From positions 1 to 41,262 of the forward strand of contig BDSU01000002.1 in NCBI GenBank assembly GCA_002897675.1: 41,262 bases of DNA, in the 5' to 3' direction. Each line of letters opens with the position of its first letter. Position 1 is the first letter of the stretch. The translations under genes and the position numbers were made by a program. Below the pieces are notes generated by a model that did not search any database, was not told the DNA's origin, and was given only the letters and a program-made list of their open reading frames with translations. The DNA comes from a bacterium BMS3Abin02 (lineage in GTDB: Bacteria; Actinomycetota; Acidimicrobiia; Spongiisociales; UBA4744). Positions 8,249-16,774 of this stretch are shown piece after piece.

Positions 8249-9345
8249 GCGCACTGGACTCCGTGTTCGACACGGCATTGAGGTTCCTGCCGCATCGCTC
8301 CAAGACGGGGCTCTTCCCGATCGGCGATCCGGACCGCTCTTCGCCCGTCGTCGTCACGGGCAATTACACGCTCACTGTGCGACGGGTGGTCGAGGCACTG
8401 CAAGGTGAGGACGTCTGGCTGCTCGTTGCGGACAGCAGGGGCATCAACGTGTGGTGCGCTGCGGGGGGTGGTCATCTCACCCATCACGATGTGATCGCCG
8501 CGCTTCGGACGTCCCGAATCGCAGACCGGGTCGACCACCGGGAGCTGGTCCTGCCCCAGTTGAGCGCCACCGGAGTCGAGCGAAGCCGCGTCGAGGAGGC
8601 GACCGGATGGCACGCGACGTGGGGACCGGTCCACGCGACGGACCTCCCTGCATTCCTGCGACGGGGCCGGCACGCCGTGAGGGAAGAGCGGGCCGTGCGC
8701 TTCCCGATGAGTGACCGCCTCCAGATGGCGATCATGTGGACTGCGCCGATGGTGCCGATCCTGTGGTTGATCCTGTGGCCGATCACCGGACCGCTGCCGG
8801 CGCTCATCGACGCGGCGGCCATCACGGCCATCGTGCTGGCGCTCTTCGCGGGTATGCCGTGGCTGCCGCTGACGACACATCGAGGGCTGCTCGTCTACAG
8901 TGTCTTGGCCTTGGCCGGGTTCGGGTTCGGTGTTGCCCTGTTCGCCGTCGCCGGGGCCATGACGACAAGAAACGTGATCGTCCTCGCCGCCGCCTGTGTG
9001 ATCGGGACCGGGATCGTGTCGGTGGACGTCGCCGGGTCGACACCGCTGCTGTCGAGCTCGGTCAACCCGAGCGATTTCAAGGTCGAGTTGTTGATCGACC
9101 GATGCACCGGGGCAGCACAGTGCGTGTTGGTGTGCCCGCGGGACGTGCTCGTCATGAACGGTCACATCCGCAAGGTGGAGATCGTCCGGCCGGCGAACTG
9201 CATCCTGTGTGGCGCCTGCATCGTGCAGTGCCCTGAGGACGCGCTCCGCTTCCGGTTCGATGACGGGAGAGTCGTCGAACCGGCGACGATCCGGAGAACA
9301 CGCCTCAATCTGCTGGGCAAACGAACGGTCACCGTCCCCGACTGA
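8245..9345 (+). CDS. hgcA: HgcA-like membrane corrinoid protein fused to HgcB-like ferredoxin domain
   Basis: 366 residues from ATG 8245 (AGGAG 6 nt upstream, ATGA overlap with the methyltransferase). Residues 1-150 match the HgcA corrinoid domain: the N-terminal GLFPIGDPD..SPVVVTGNY block and the cap helix N68-V-W-C71-A-A-G74, whose cysteine binds cobalt in HgcA. About four membrane helices follow (about 157-181, 184-208, 213-238, 243-262), then the HgcA-like AGSTP turn. Residues 280-335 form a ferredoxin domain: C287-x5-C293-x3-C297-P and C319-x2-C322-x2-C325-x3-C329-P. Oddities: the usual cap-helix lysine is Gly75, the first cluster lacks its second cysteine (Ala290), and the vicinal cysteine tail of HgcB is absent. 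HgcAB methylates mercury in anaerobes; whether this fused form does is doubtful. A weak hairpin (9371-9386) follows. Confidence 0.85.
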   Translation: MSALDSVFDTALRFLPHRSKTGLFPIGDPDRSSPVVVTGNYTLTVRRVVEALQGEDVWLLVADSRGINVWCAAGGGHLTHHDVIAALRTSRIADRVDHRELVLPQLSATGVERSRVEEATGWHATWGPVHATDLPAFLRRGRHAVREERAVRFPMSDRLQMAIMWTAPMVPILWLILWPITGPLPALIDAAAITAIVLALFAGMPWLPLTTHRGLLVYSVLALAGFGFGVALFAVAGAMTTRNVIVLAAACVIGTGIVSVDVAGSTPLLSSSVNPSDFKVELLIDRCTGAAQCVLVCPRDVLVMNGHIRKVEIVRPANCILCGACIVQCPEDALRFRFDDGRVVEPATIRRTRLNLLGKRTVTVPD

Positions 9346-9406
9346 GTGGCGACTCCGTAGCCCATCCTTCCGGTGCGTCCACACCGACAGGCCGGGCCGA
9401 AGAGAG

Positions 9407-10219
9407 TCACGCGAGCAGCAGTTTCTCCAGCCTTCGTGCTGCGATCACGATCCCCACGACACCCATGATGACCAGGAACCCGACGTGGTAGATCATCGTC
9501 CATTCGAAGATCCCGAGGGTGACGGAACGAATCAGCACGACACCGTGATAGAGCGGCGACAGTTGCGCCGCCCACCGCAGCCATTCCGGGTACACACTGA
9601 GCGGGTAGAACGTCGCCGAGAACAGGAACAGCGGCAGCGTGACGAGTTGCACGAGATCGAAGTCCTGCCAGGACCGCATGAACGACGTGGCCGCCATGCC
9701 TGCCGCGGCGAACCCGAAACCGAGCAGGAGCGCCGCAGGAACGGCGAGCAGCCCCCACAGCGACGGCATCAGGCCCATGATCCACATCACGACGAGGAAT
9801 CCCGTCGCGTACAAAGCTCCCCGAAACAGCGACCATGTGATCTCACCGATGGCGATGTCGCCCGGCGCCATCGGGGTCGCCAGTACGGCGTCGTAGATCT
9901 TGGCGTATTTGAGTTTGAAGAAGATGTTGAACGTCGATTCGTAGACGGCGCCGTTCATGGCCGCAGCACCGAGGAGCGCAGGCGCCACGAACGCCGCGTA
10001 CGAGATCGGTTCCCCGGTGGGTCCTACGACGTCACCGACGAGTTTGCCAAGTCCGATACCGATGGAGAAGAGATAGAACAGCGGTTCGAAGAATCCGGAG
10101 AAGATGACGATCCATGCGTGCCGGTACACGAGGAAGTTGCGTTCGAGGAGATGCCGTGCCCGCCGACCCCCCATCGCCGACGGCGGCACGATCCTGGCCA
10201 TGAGGGTCCCGGTGGTCAT
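9407..10219 (-). CDS. ABC-2 type transporter permease (NodJ/DrrB-like)
   Basis: 270 residues starting at ATG 10219, which overlaps the stop of the upstream permease (ATGA). Six membrane segments are visible, beginning with AWIVIFSGFFEPLFYLFSIGI, and the family feature LGAAAMNGAVYESTFNIFFKLKY between the second and third. The signature LFLFSATFYPLSVYPEWLRW near the C-terminal end is typical of ABC-2 and NodJ-like exporters. Last gene of a three-gene exporter operon, convergent with the HgcA-like gene. Substrate unknown; drugs, lipids or lipo-oligosaccharides are exported by relatives. Confidence 0.9.
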   Translation of the reverse strand: MTTGTLMARIVPPSAMGGRRARHLLERNFLVYRHAWIVIFSGFFEPLFYLFSIGIGLGKLVGDVVGPTGEPISYAAFVAPALLGAAAMNGAVYESTFNIFFKLKYAKIYDAVLATPMAPGDIAIGEITWSLFRGALYATGFLVVMWIMGLMPSLWGLLAVPAALLLGFGFAAAGMAATSFMRSWQDFDLVQLVTLPLFLFSATFYPLSVYPEWLRWAAQLSPLYHGVVLIRSVTLGIFEWTMIYHVGFLVIMGVVGIVIAARRLEKLLLA

Positions 10220-10989
10220 TGCCCCAGCTTCTTCGTGAAGGTGTGGACCGCCACGAGAGTTCCGCCGACGATCCATGCCGACAGGTAAGCAACATGTACG
10301 AGCGGCGAGAAGGTCGTGACGACACCGAGCGCCGTTGCGCGAGTCAGCTCGACGCCGTGCCACAGCGGCACGACGTAGGCGAGCGGCTGCATCCAGCCGG
10401 GAAGCTGTGTGATCGGAAAGAACGTCCCGGAGAACAGGAACATGGGGACGATCCCGAACCGGAAGAGGTTGCTCAATCCGATGTCGCGCTTCAGCCATGC
10501 CGCGTAGCCGCTTACCGGCGCGGCGAACGCCAGCCCGGTGAGCACCGCAGGGAACACCGCCAGCAGACCTGCACCGATGGCCACCGCTCCGAATGCGGCC
10601 ATGACGAGCGCGAACACGGTCGAGACGAAGATCATGCGGATGCCGACCCAGCCGAGATGACCGATGACGAGGTCCGGGATCCCGATCGGCGTGGCCAGCG
10701 TGGCGAAGTACGTCTTGGTCCATTTGATGCCTGCCATGACCGGCCACGACCCGTCGCCTGCGCCCGTCTGCATCGCGGCCGCCGCGAGCAGCCCGGGAGC
10801 GAGGTAGGCCAGGTAGGGAATGCCGATCGACGCGCTCCCGGCGCCACGGTTCACGAGCGTGCCGAGGCCAACCCCCATGCCCAGCAGATACAGGACCGGA
10901 CTGAGGAAGGTCGAGATGACACTTCCCCGCCACGTGCGGCGGTACACCCGGGCGTGCGCCTCGACGACACGGATCGCAGCCGCAGCCAT
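10216..10989 (-). CDS. ABC-2 type transporter permease
   Basis: 257 residues, second membrane subunit of the exporter, related to the following permease but distinct. It has the same layout: a first membrane helix FLSPVLYLLGMGVGLGTLV, a conserved AAAMQTGAGDGSWPVMAGIKWTKTY block where related permeases have the coupling helix, and FLFSGTFFPITQLPGWMQPL near the C-terminus. Start ATG overlaps the ATPase stop by one base (TGATG) and its stop overlaps the next permease, so ATPase, permease and permease are tightly coupled and probably form one heterodimeric transporter. Confidence 0.9.
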   Translation of the reverse strand: MAAAAIRVVEAHARVYRRTWRGSVISTFLSPVLYLLGMGVGLGTLVNRGAGSASIGIPYLAYLAPGLLAAAAMQTGAGDGSWPVMAGIKWTKTYFATLATPIGIPDLVIGHLGWVGIRMIFVSTVFALVMAAFGAVAIGAGLLAVFPAVLTGLAFAAPVSGYAAWLKRDIGLSNLFRFGIVPMFLFSGTFFPITQLPGWMQPLAYVVPLWHGVELTRATALGVVTTFSPLVHVAYLSAWIVGGTLVAVHTFTKKLGQ

Positions 10990-11915
10990 CAGTCGATCAG
11001 GCTCCGGCCGGTGAGACGCAGGAACACGTCTTCGAGCGTGCTGCGACGAACCATCACCGTTTCCGGCTTCAACCCGCGTTCGGCCACCTCGGCGGCGGTC
11101 CGGTCACCGTCGTCGGTATACAACAGCACGCTGTCGGGAAGAACCTCCGTCCGTTTCGACAGTCCCTCGAGGAGCGGCAGCGCCTCCTCCTGACCACCCA
11201 CCGGGAAGCGCAGTTCGACGACGTCTCGTGTCGAGTGCGTTTCGATGAGTTTGCGTGGCGAGCCCTCGGCGACGATCTTCGCCTTGTCCATCACGACGAG
11301 GCGGTCACACAGTTGCTCCGCCTCGTCCATGTAATGCGTCGTGATGATGAGCGTCACGCCACGTTGCTTGAGCCGGTAGAGCCTGTCCCAGAGCGCATGG
11401 CGAGCCTGCGGATCGAGGCCTGTGGTCGGCTCGTCCAACAGGAGCACGTCGGGCCGGTTGATCAGGGCCCGGGCAATCGTCAAGCGCCGCTTCATCCCGC
11501 CGGACAGATTCTCGACCTGGGCGTCGCGCCGTTCCGTGAGTTGGGCGAACTCGAGCAGTTCGTCCGCCCGCTCGGTGATGACCGATCGGGGCAGGTCGAA
11601 GTACCGCCCGTATACCAACAGGTTCTCGAAGACCGACAGTTCGTTGTCGAGGTTGTCTTCCTGGGGGACGACGCCGAGCCGCGCCCGAATGAGCGATCCC
11701 TGTGTTGCGGGGTCCATCTCGAGAACTCTCAGCGTTCCTTCGGTGACCGGCGACACGGCGCCGATCATCCGCATGGTGGACGTCTTGCCTGCGCCGTTCG
11801 GTCCGAGGAACCCGAACGCCTCGCCGTATTCGACGGTGAAGTCGATGGCGTCGACCGCGGTGAAATCACCGAATCGTTTGGTGAGCGCGCGTGCGAATAC
11901 GAGGGGTTCGGTCAT
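10989..11915 (-). CDS. ABC transporter ATP-binding protein (DrrA/NodI-like)
   Basis: 308 residues from ATG 11915 (a GTG at 11951 would add 12 residues; neither start has a strong ribosome site). Walker A GPNGAGKT is near residues 39-46, the signature LSGGMKRR near 135-142, Walker B with LLLDEPTTGLDP near 155-166, and the H-loop in TTHYMDEAEQ. The C-terminal domain of about 90 residues with RRSTLEDVFLRLTGRSL is characteristic of DrrA/NodI ATPases of exporters. It powers the two downstream permeases. No regulator is seen for this operon; the TetR at 6984 is on the other strand and may or may not affect it. Confidence 0.92.
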   Translation of the reverse strand: MTEPLVFARALTKRFGDFTAVDAIDFTVEYGEAFGFLGPNGAGKTSTMRMIGAVSPVTEGTLRVLEMDPATQGSLIRARLGVVPQEDNLDNELSVFENLLVYGRYFDLPRSVITERADELLEFAQLTERRDAQVENLSGGMKRRLTIARALINRPDVLLLDEPTTGLDPQARHALWDRLYRLKQRGVTLIITTHYMDEAEQLCDRLVVMDKAKIVAEGSPRKLIETHSTRDVVELRFPVGGQEEALPLLEGLSKRTEVLPDSVLLYTDDGDRTAAEVAERGLKPETVMVRRSTLEDVFLRLTGRSLID

Positions 11916-12173
11916 GGGCGCGTCAGAGTACTCGGAGTCGTAGGCCGGCACGTCGCGTTTTGCGTCTGTCCGTACCGGCTGTCGCGACCATCGATGAACT
12001 CCTCGAGCGTCGCCACGGCCATGACCGCTGGTTCGCCGGGAAGCTCGCGATCGGCCATCACCTCTCGGCCGGCCGTCGCCGCCACCGGGACTCGGGGTTC
12101 GTGACCGGCGACCAAAACCGACAACCGGTCATGGGCGACATCGCGCCAATTCAGGCAGGCCGCCAAGCCGGGA

Positions 12174-12626
12174 TCACGATCCGCCGGATCCCTTCAGCTC
12201 TCGTGCGCCCCAGAACATCAGAAAGGCGCCGATGTAGACAAAGAGCCCGCCGAAGACGTCGAACGGCAGGTCCAGCACGTTGAAGCGAAGGTCGGCCAGC
12301 AGCTCGAGCACGCCGAGAAAACCTGCGGTGAACCCCAGTACCCGCAGCAACCATTCGTATGGGAGGGGCCAAGAGGCCGAGGGACGGTCTTGATGCACCC
12401 ACACTGCAAACAGCACGAAGCCCGCCACGAGGAGCGTACCGGTGAAAAAGAAGTACTCGCCGAGGATCAGGTCGAACAGGACGTAGTCGGCGAGGACAAT
12501 CGCCGCCCCGAGGGCGAGCCACCGCTCGCCGGCTCCCAGCTTGGCGATCCTGGAGGACGCCGACGAGTTCGGGACCGGCCCGGGCGTCTGGTCTGCGGGC
12601 TGGTCGGTGTTGTCTCCGTCTGGCAT
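12174..12626 (-). CDS. Small integral membrane protein, unknown function
   Basis: 150 residues with a strong GGAGGAGG ribosome site before ATG 12626. A polar, proline-rich N-terminus (about 30 residues) precedes four predicted membrane helices: WLALGAAIVLADYVLFDLIL, FFFTGTLLVAGFVLFAVWV, LLRVLGFTAGFLGVLELL and FDVFGGLFVYIGAFLMFWG. I do not recognise a family. It stands alone on the minus strand between the ABC exporter and the pyrimidine operon; the 258 nt between it and the ATPase start show no convincing gene. Confidence 0.75.
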   Translation of the reverse strand: MPDGDNTDQPADQTPGPVPNSSASSRIAKLGAGERWLALGAAIVLADYVLFDLILGEYFFFTGTLLVAGFVLFAVWVHQDRPSASWPLPYEWLLRVLGFTAGFLGVLELLADLRFNVLDLPFDVFGGLFVYIGAFLMFWGARELKGSGGS

Positions 12627-12711
12627 CTGAACCTCCTCCGACCGAATCTACCCTGTCTTTCGCCCTTCGTGGGACAAATCTCGAACCGGTCCGGGTTCGG
12701 CGGAATCCCCG

Positions 12712-12768
12712 CTCCGTTCTCGTGACGCCTCGCCGGAATGGTCCGAGCCAAGCGTCCCGAGAACGGAG
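12712..12768. repeat. Inverted repeat copy 2 (terminator-like) after the pyrimidine operon
   Basis: Left arm CTCCGTTCTCGTGACGC (12712-12728) and right arm GCGTCCCGAGAACGGAG (12752-12768) pair with one mismatch; loop 23 nt. It lies 20 nt beyond the last gene of the minus-strand pyrimidine operon and upstream of the next gene, so a terminator role fits. Same arm sequence as copies at 5138 and 29240. Confidence 0.75.
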
Positions 12769-12787
12769 GACACTGTTGGCGGGTCGG

Positions 12788-13792
12788 CTACCGCAGCGCC
12801 GGGATGATCTCCCGCCCGTACGCTTCGAGCGTCTCCTCCTGGGCGTCGTGCATGAGGTAGATGGCGAACTGGTCGACGCCCATGTCCCGTAGCTCGGTCA
12901 GTTTGGCGATATGGTCGGCGACCGGACCCAACACGCAGAACCGGTCGACGATGGCATCGGGCACGAACTCGGCCGAGGGATTCCGCTTCTTGCCATGGTG
13001 CAGGTAGTCATAGCCCTGCCGATCCTTGATGTAGTCGGTCAGTGCCCTCGGGACCGTGATCCCGCCACCGCCGTAGCGGACGACGAGGTCCTCGACGTGA
13101 TTGCCGACCATGGCCCCGAACCAGCGCAGCTCTTCCCTCTGGTGGGCGAGGTTGTCGCCGACATAGGCCGGAGCGGCCACGCAGATCCGGATGGAGCCCG
13201 GATCACGTCCGGCCTGCCGAGCGGCGTCCCTCACCACTCCCATCGTCCATTCGAGGATCTTGGGGTCGGCAAGCTGAAGGATGAATCCGTCTGCTTCCCG
13301 GCCGATGAGGTCCAACGCCTTCGGCCCGTAGCCGGCCACCCACATCGGCAGGTCCCAGCCTTCCTCCCCGATCCACGGGATCCGCAGCCGCACCCCCCTG
13401 TAGGTGACCGACTCTCCGGCCACCAGACCCTTGATGACCTGCATGGACTCCGAGATCGTCGCCAGTGTCATCGGTTTGCGGCCGATGAAGCGCAGCGCCG
13501 AGTCGCCCCGTCCCATACCGCAGATCGTGCGACCCCCCGACATGTCGTCGAGAGTGGCGAACAGCGAGGCGAGCACCGTCCAGTCTCGGCTACCCGGATT
13601 GGTGACCATCGGGCCGACGACCACGTGCTCGGTGGCTTCCAGCATCCGGCTGAAGATCACGAACGGCTCCTGCCAGAGAATGTGAGAATCGAAGGTCCAC
13701 GCATGTGAGAAGCCGTTTTGCTCGGCACGTTTGGTCAGCTCGATGACTCGCGATGCCGGCGGATCGGTCTGCAGTACGACTCCAAAATCCAT
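12788..13792 (-). CDS. LLM class flavin/F420-dependent oxidoreductase (CPS_4088-like)
   Basis: 334 residues starting at ATG 13792, giving the canonical N-terminus MDFGVVLQTDPP. Bacterial luciferase-like TIM barrel: HAWTFDSHILWQEPF near residue 31, VVVGPMVTNPGSRD near 58, GMGRGDSALR near 93, and GYGPKALDLIGREADGFIL near 160, which correspond to the cofactor-binding segments of F420-type LLM enzymes. Last gene of the operon for reductive pyrimidine degradation. I recall a subfamily (TIGR03842) typified by CPS_4088 to which this probably belongs. Its reaction is not known; in this operon the obvious missing step is reduction of uracil or thymine. Followed by inverted repeat copy 2. Confidence 0.85.
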   Translation of the reverse strand: MDFGVVLQTDPPASRVIELTKRAEQNGFSHAWTFDSHILWQEPFVIFSRMLEATEHVVVGPMVTNPGSRDWTVLASLFATLDDMSGGRTICGMGRGDSALRFIGRKPMTLATISESMQVIKGLVAGESVTYRGVRLRIPWIGEEGWDLPMWVAGYGPKALDLIGREADGFILQLADPKILEWTMGVVRDAARQAGRDPGSIRICVAAPAYVGDNLAHQREELRWFGAMVGNHVEDLVVRYGGGGITVPRALTDYIKDRQGYDYLHHGKKRNPSAEFVPDAIVDRFCVLGPVADHIAKLTELRDMGVDQFAIYLMHDAQEETLEAYGREIIPALR

Positions 13793-13842
13793 TTGCCTCA
13801 CCCTTGCCTTGCTCTCGTTGCCGAGCGGTGTCCGATTACCGC

Positions 13843-15336
13843 CTATGCGTGCTGTGGGAACCCCAGATCGACGCCGCGATGCCGGGGTTCGGGCCACCGG
13901 CTGATCACGATCTTCGGCCTCGTGTAGAAATGGATGCCTTCGGGCCCGTAGATCGCATGGTCGCCGAAGATCGACTCTTTCCACCCGCCAAACGAGTAGA
14001 AACCGAGCGGCACGGGGATCGGTACGTTGATGCCGACCATGCCCACTTCGATCTCGTTCTGGAATCTCCGGGCAGCGCCGCCGTCGTTGGTGAATATCGC
14101 CGTCCCGTTCCCCCACGGGTTCTCATTGATGATGTCGACGGCCTCCTGGTAGGAATCGACCCGTACGATCGAGAGGACCGGACCGAAGATCTCATCCTTG
14201 TACACGGTCATGTCGGTTGTGACGTGATCGAACAAGGTGGCTCCCAGGAAGAACCCTTCTTCGTGACCGGCCACGGTGAGCCCACGCCCGTCCACAACGA
14301 CCTCGGCCCCTTCCGCGATCCCCTCGTCCACGTATGCGGCGACTCGATCCCGGTGCTCTCTGGTGATGAGCGGTCCCATCTCCGAGTCGGGTTCCATGCC
14401 CGGGCCGATCTCGAGGGCGTCGATTCGCTCCTTCACCTTGGGCAGCAGTTTTTCCGCTGCGTCGCCGACCGTCACGACCACCGAGATCGCCATGCATCGT
14501 TCGCCTGCCGAGCCGTAACCCGCCGAAACGGCCGAGTCGGCGGCCAGATCCATATCGGCATCCGGCAGCACGATCATGTGGTTCTTGGCACCGCCGAGGG
14601 CCTGCACGCGCTTGCCGTGGCGGGTACCGTCCTCGTAGATGTAACGGGCGACCGGAGTGGAGCCCACGAAGCTGACCGCCGCGATGTCGGGATGCTCCAA
14701 GATCCGATCGACGGCCACTTTGTCACCGTGGATCACGTTGAGCACACCGTCCGGCAAGCCGGCCTCGGCGAACAGCTCGGCCGCCAGAATCGAGACGGAG
14801 GGATCCTTCTCGGAGGGTTTCAAGACGAACGTGTTGCCGCAGGCGATCGAGATGGGATACATCCACATGGGCACCATGGCCGGAAAGTTGAACGGCGTGA
14901 TCCCGGCCGTCACACCGAGGGGCTGGCGAATGGTGTACATGTCGACCGCCGCCGAGACGTTCTCCGAGTAGTCGCCCTTCAGCAGATGCGGGAGGTTGGT
15001 GGCGAACTCGATGATCTCGAGTCCCCGGTTGATCTCGCCGAGAGCATCACCGAAGGTCTTTCCATGCTCGGCGGTAAGCAGCTTGGCCAGGTCCTCTTTG
15101 TGATCGTTCACGAGTTCACGGAAGGCGAACAGGATCTTCTGCCTCCGACTCAGCGAGGTGTCCCGCCAACCCGGAAACGCCCGCTTGGCTGCAGCCACTG
15201 CCAGATCGACCTCCTCCACGGTGGCGAACGGCACGTGGGCGGTCACCACTCCTGCGGCGGGATCGTGCACGTTCCCCCGCCGTTCGGATTGCCCGACCAC
15301 CCGCTTGTTGTCGATCCAGTGTTCGATGAGTTCCAT
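13843..15336 (-). CDS. mmsA: CoA-acylating (methyl)malonate-semialdehyde dehydrogenase
   Basis: 497 residues, normal MmsA length. Converts malonate semialdehyde or methylmalonate semialdehyde with CoA and NAD to acetyl-CoA or propionyl-CoA plus CO2. The substrate-binding stretch PFNFPAMVPMWMYP is near residue 148, and the active-site cysteine is Cys281 in GSAGERCMAIS, both diagnostic for MmsA among aldehyde dehydrogenases. FGGWKESIFGD is near the C-terminus. It sits between dihydropyrimidinase and the LLM enzyme and would complete beta-alanine breakdown after transamination. Confidence 0.94.
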   Translation of the reverse strand: MELIEHWIDNKRVVGQSERRGNVHDPAAGVVTAHVPFATVEEVDLAVAAAKRAFPGWRDTSLSRRQKILFAFRELVNDHKEDLAKLLTAEHGKTFGDALGEINRGLEIIEFATNLPHLLKGDYSENVSAAVDMYTIRQPLGVTAGITPFNFPAMVPMWMYPISIACGNTFVLKPSEKDPSVSILAAELFAEAGLPDGVLNVIHGDKVAVDRILEHPDIAAVSFVGSTPVARYIYEDGTRHGKRVQALGGAKNHMIVLPDADMDLAADSAVSAGYGSAGERCMAISVVVTVGDAAEKLLPKVKERIDALEIGPGMEPDSEMGPLITREHRDRVAAYVDEGIAEGAEVVVDGRGLTVAGHEEGFFLGATLFDHVTTDMTVYKDEIFGPVLSIVRVDSYQEAVDIINENPWGNGTAIFTNDGGAARRFQNEIEVGMVGINVPIPVPLGFYSFGGWKESIFGDHAIYGPEGIHFYTRPKIVISRWPEPRHRGVDLGFPQHA

Positions 15337-15346
15337 GTGTATCGCC

Positions 15347-16774
15347 TCAGATGAGCAGCTGGCTCATGCCGCGCTTCAGATACTGTCCGTGACCCTTGGT
15401 TCCCACGTACTCGCCGCCTTCGACGATCACCTTGCCGCGCGAGAGCACGTGGTCGATCGTGGCGTTGATCTCCATGCCTTCGTAGCACGTGTAGTCGATG
15501 TTCCCGTGGATGGTGTCAGGCGCCGAATACGTGAACGATGCATGAGGGTCGTACACGACGATGTCGGCGTCCGACCCGACGGCGATCGTGCCCTTGCGTG
15601 GGTACATCCCGAACATCTTGGCCGGTGTGGTGGCGACGAGGTCAACCCAGCGATTGATGTCGAAGCGGCCTCCGACCACACCGCTCTGGTACATCACGTT
15701 GAATCGCTCCTCGACGCCGGGCAGGCCGTTGGGGATGAGCGTGAAATTGCCCTCCCCCAGCCGCTTCTGGCGGCCCAACGTCTCGTCGTCGTCGTAGAAG
15801 AAACAGGCATGGTCGGTGGACACGACCTGGAGGTCTCCGCGGGCGAGGGCGTTCCACAGGTACTCCTGGTGACCCTCCTCCTTGAAGCGGATGGGCGGAG
15901 AGCAGACGTACTTGGCGCCCTCGAAGCCGGGCAGAGAAACATGATCTTCGACGGACAGGTGAAGGTACTGCGGGCACGTTTCCCCGAACACGTTGAGACC
16001 GCGATCTCGGGCCTTCGTGAGCTCGACAACCGCCTCCTTCGAAGACATGTGGACGATGTAGAGGGGCGCCCCGGCCAATTCCGCGAGGACGATGGCCCGA
16101 TACACCGCCTCCGACTCGGTCGTGGGCGGGCGGGTGATGGAGTGGTACTTGGGGTCGGTCTCGCCCCGTTCGAGGGCCTGCTCCCTCAGAACATCAATGG
16201 CAATGCCGTTCTCGGCGTGCATCATGATCGTCGTGCCGTCGCCGGCGGCCCGTTGCATCGCGCGGAAGATCTCGCCGTCGTCGGAGTAGAGCACGCCGGG
16301 GTACGCCATGAACAGCTTGAAGCTGGTGACGCCTTCGTCGACGATCGCACTCATCTCCTCGAGGGAAGCGTCGTTGATATCGCCGACGATCATGTGGAAG
16401 CCGTAGTCGATGGCACAGTTCCCTTCGGCTTTCTGCATCCACTTCTCGAAGCCGTCCCTGACCGACTCGCCCTTGACCTGGACCGCGAAGTCCACGACGG
16501 TGGTCGTGCCTCCGAAGGCGGCGGCCCGGGTGCCGGTTTCGAAACTGTCGGACACGTAGGTCCCGCCGAAGGGAAGCTCGAAGTGCGTGTGGATGTCGAC
16601 ACCGCCCGGCACGACATACTTGCCGGAGGCGTCGATCACGGTGTCCGCGCCCTCTTGCCAGTGGTGCGCCCCCGGCGCGGCCAACGCGACGACCTTCTCG
16701 TCCTCGATGAGGACGTCCGCCGGGATCGTCTCGGTCGAGGTAACGACCGTGCCGTTGGTGATGACGATTCTCAT
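15347..16774 (-). CDS. hydA: Dihydropyrimidinase (D-hydantoinase family)
   Basis: 475 residues. Opens the ring of dihydrouracil or dihydrothymine to N-carbamoyl-beta-alanine or its methyl analogue. The binuclear zinc ligands are all visible: His62 and His64 in DIHTHF, the carbamylated Lys153 in TSFKLFMAYPG, His186 in MMHAENG, His242 in IVHMSS and Asp321 in STDHACF. Tyr158 in MAYPG matches the stereo-gate tyrosine of the family. ATG 16774 overlaps the stop of the aminotransferase by one base. The operon setting favours dihydropyrimidinase over a pure hydantoinase. Confidence 0.94.
   Translation of the reverse strand: MRIVITNGTVVTSTETIPADVLIEDEKVVALAAPGAHHWQEGADTVIDASGKYVVPGGVDIHTHFELPFGGTYVSDSFETGTRAAAFGGTTTVVDFAVQVKGESVRDGFEKWMQKAEGNCAIDYGFHMIVGDINDASLEEMSAIVDEGVTSFKLFMAYPGVLYSDDGEIFRAMQRAAGDGTTIMMHAENGIAIDVLREQALERGETDPKYHSITRPPTTESEAVYRAIVLAELAGAPLYIVHMSSKEAVVELTKARDRGLNVFGETCPQYLHLSVEDHVSLPGFEGAKYVCSPPIRFKEEGHQEYLWNALARGDLQVVSTDHACFFYDDDETLGRQKRLGEGNFTLIPNGLPGVEERFNVMYQSGVVGGRFDINRWVDLVATTPAKMFGMYPRKGTIAVGSDADIVVYDPHASFTYSAPDTIHGNIDYTCYEGMEINATIDHVLSRGKVIVEGGEYVGTKGHGQYLKRGMSQLLI

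Noticed and set aside
9371-9386. Hairpin CGGTG/CACCG as a terminator after the HgcA-like gene
   Set aside because: Only 5 bp, no T-run; too weak to list as a separate feature.
11912-12166. 84-codon minus-strand frame before the ABC ATPase
   Set aside because: Overlaps the ATPase start, has no ribosome site or known motif, and a competing frame exists on the other strand.
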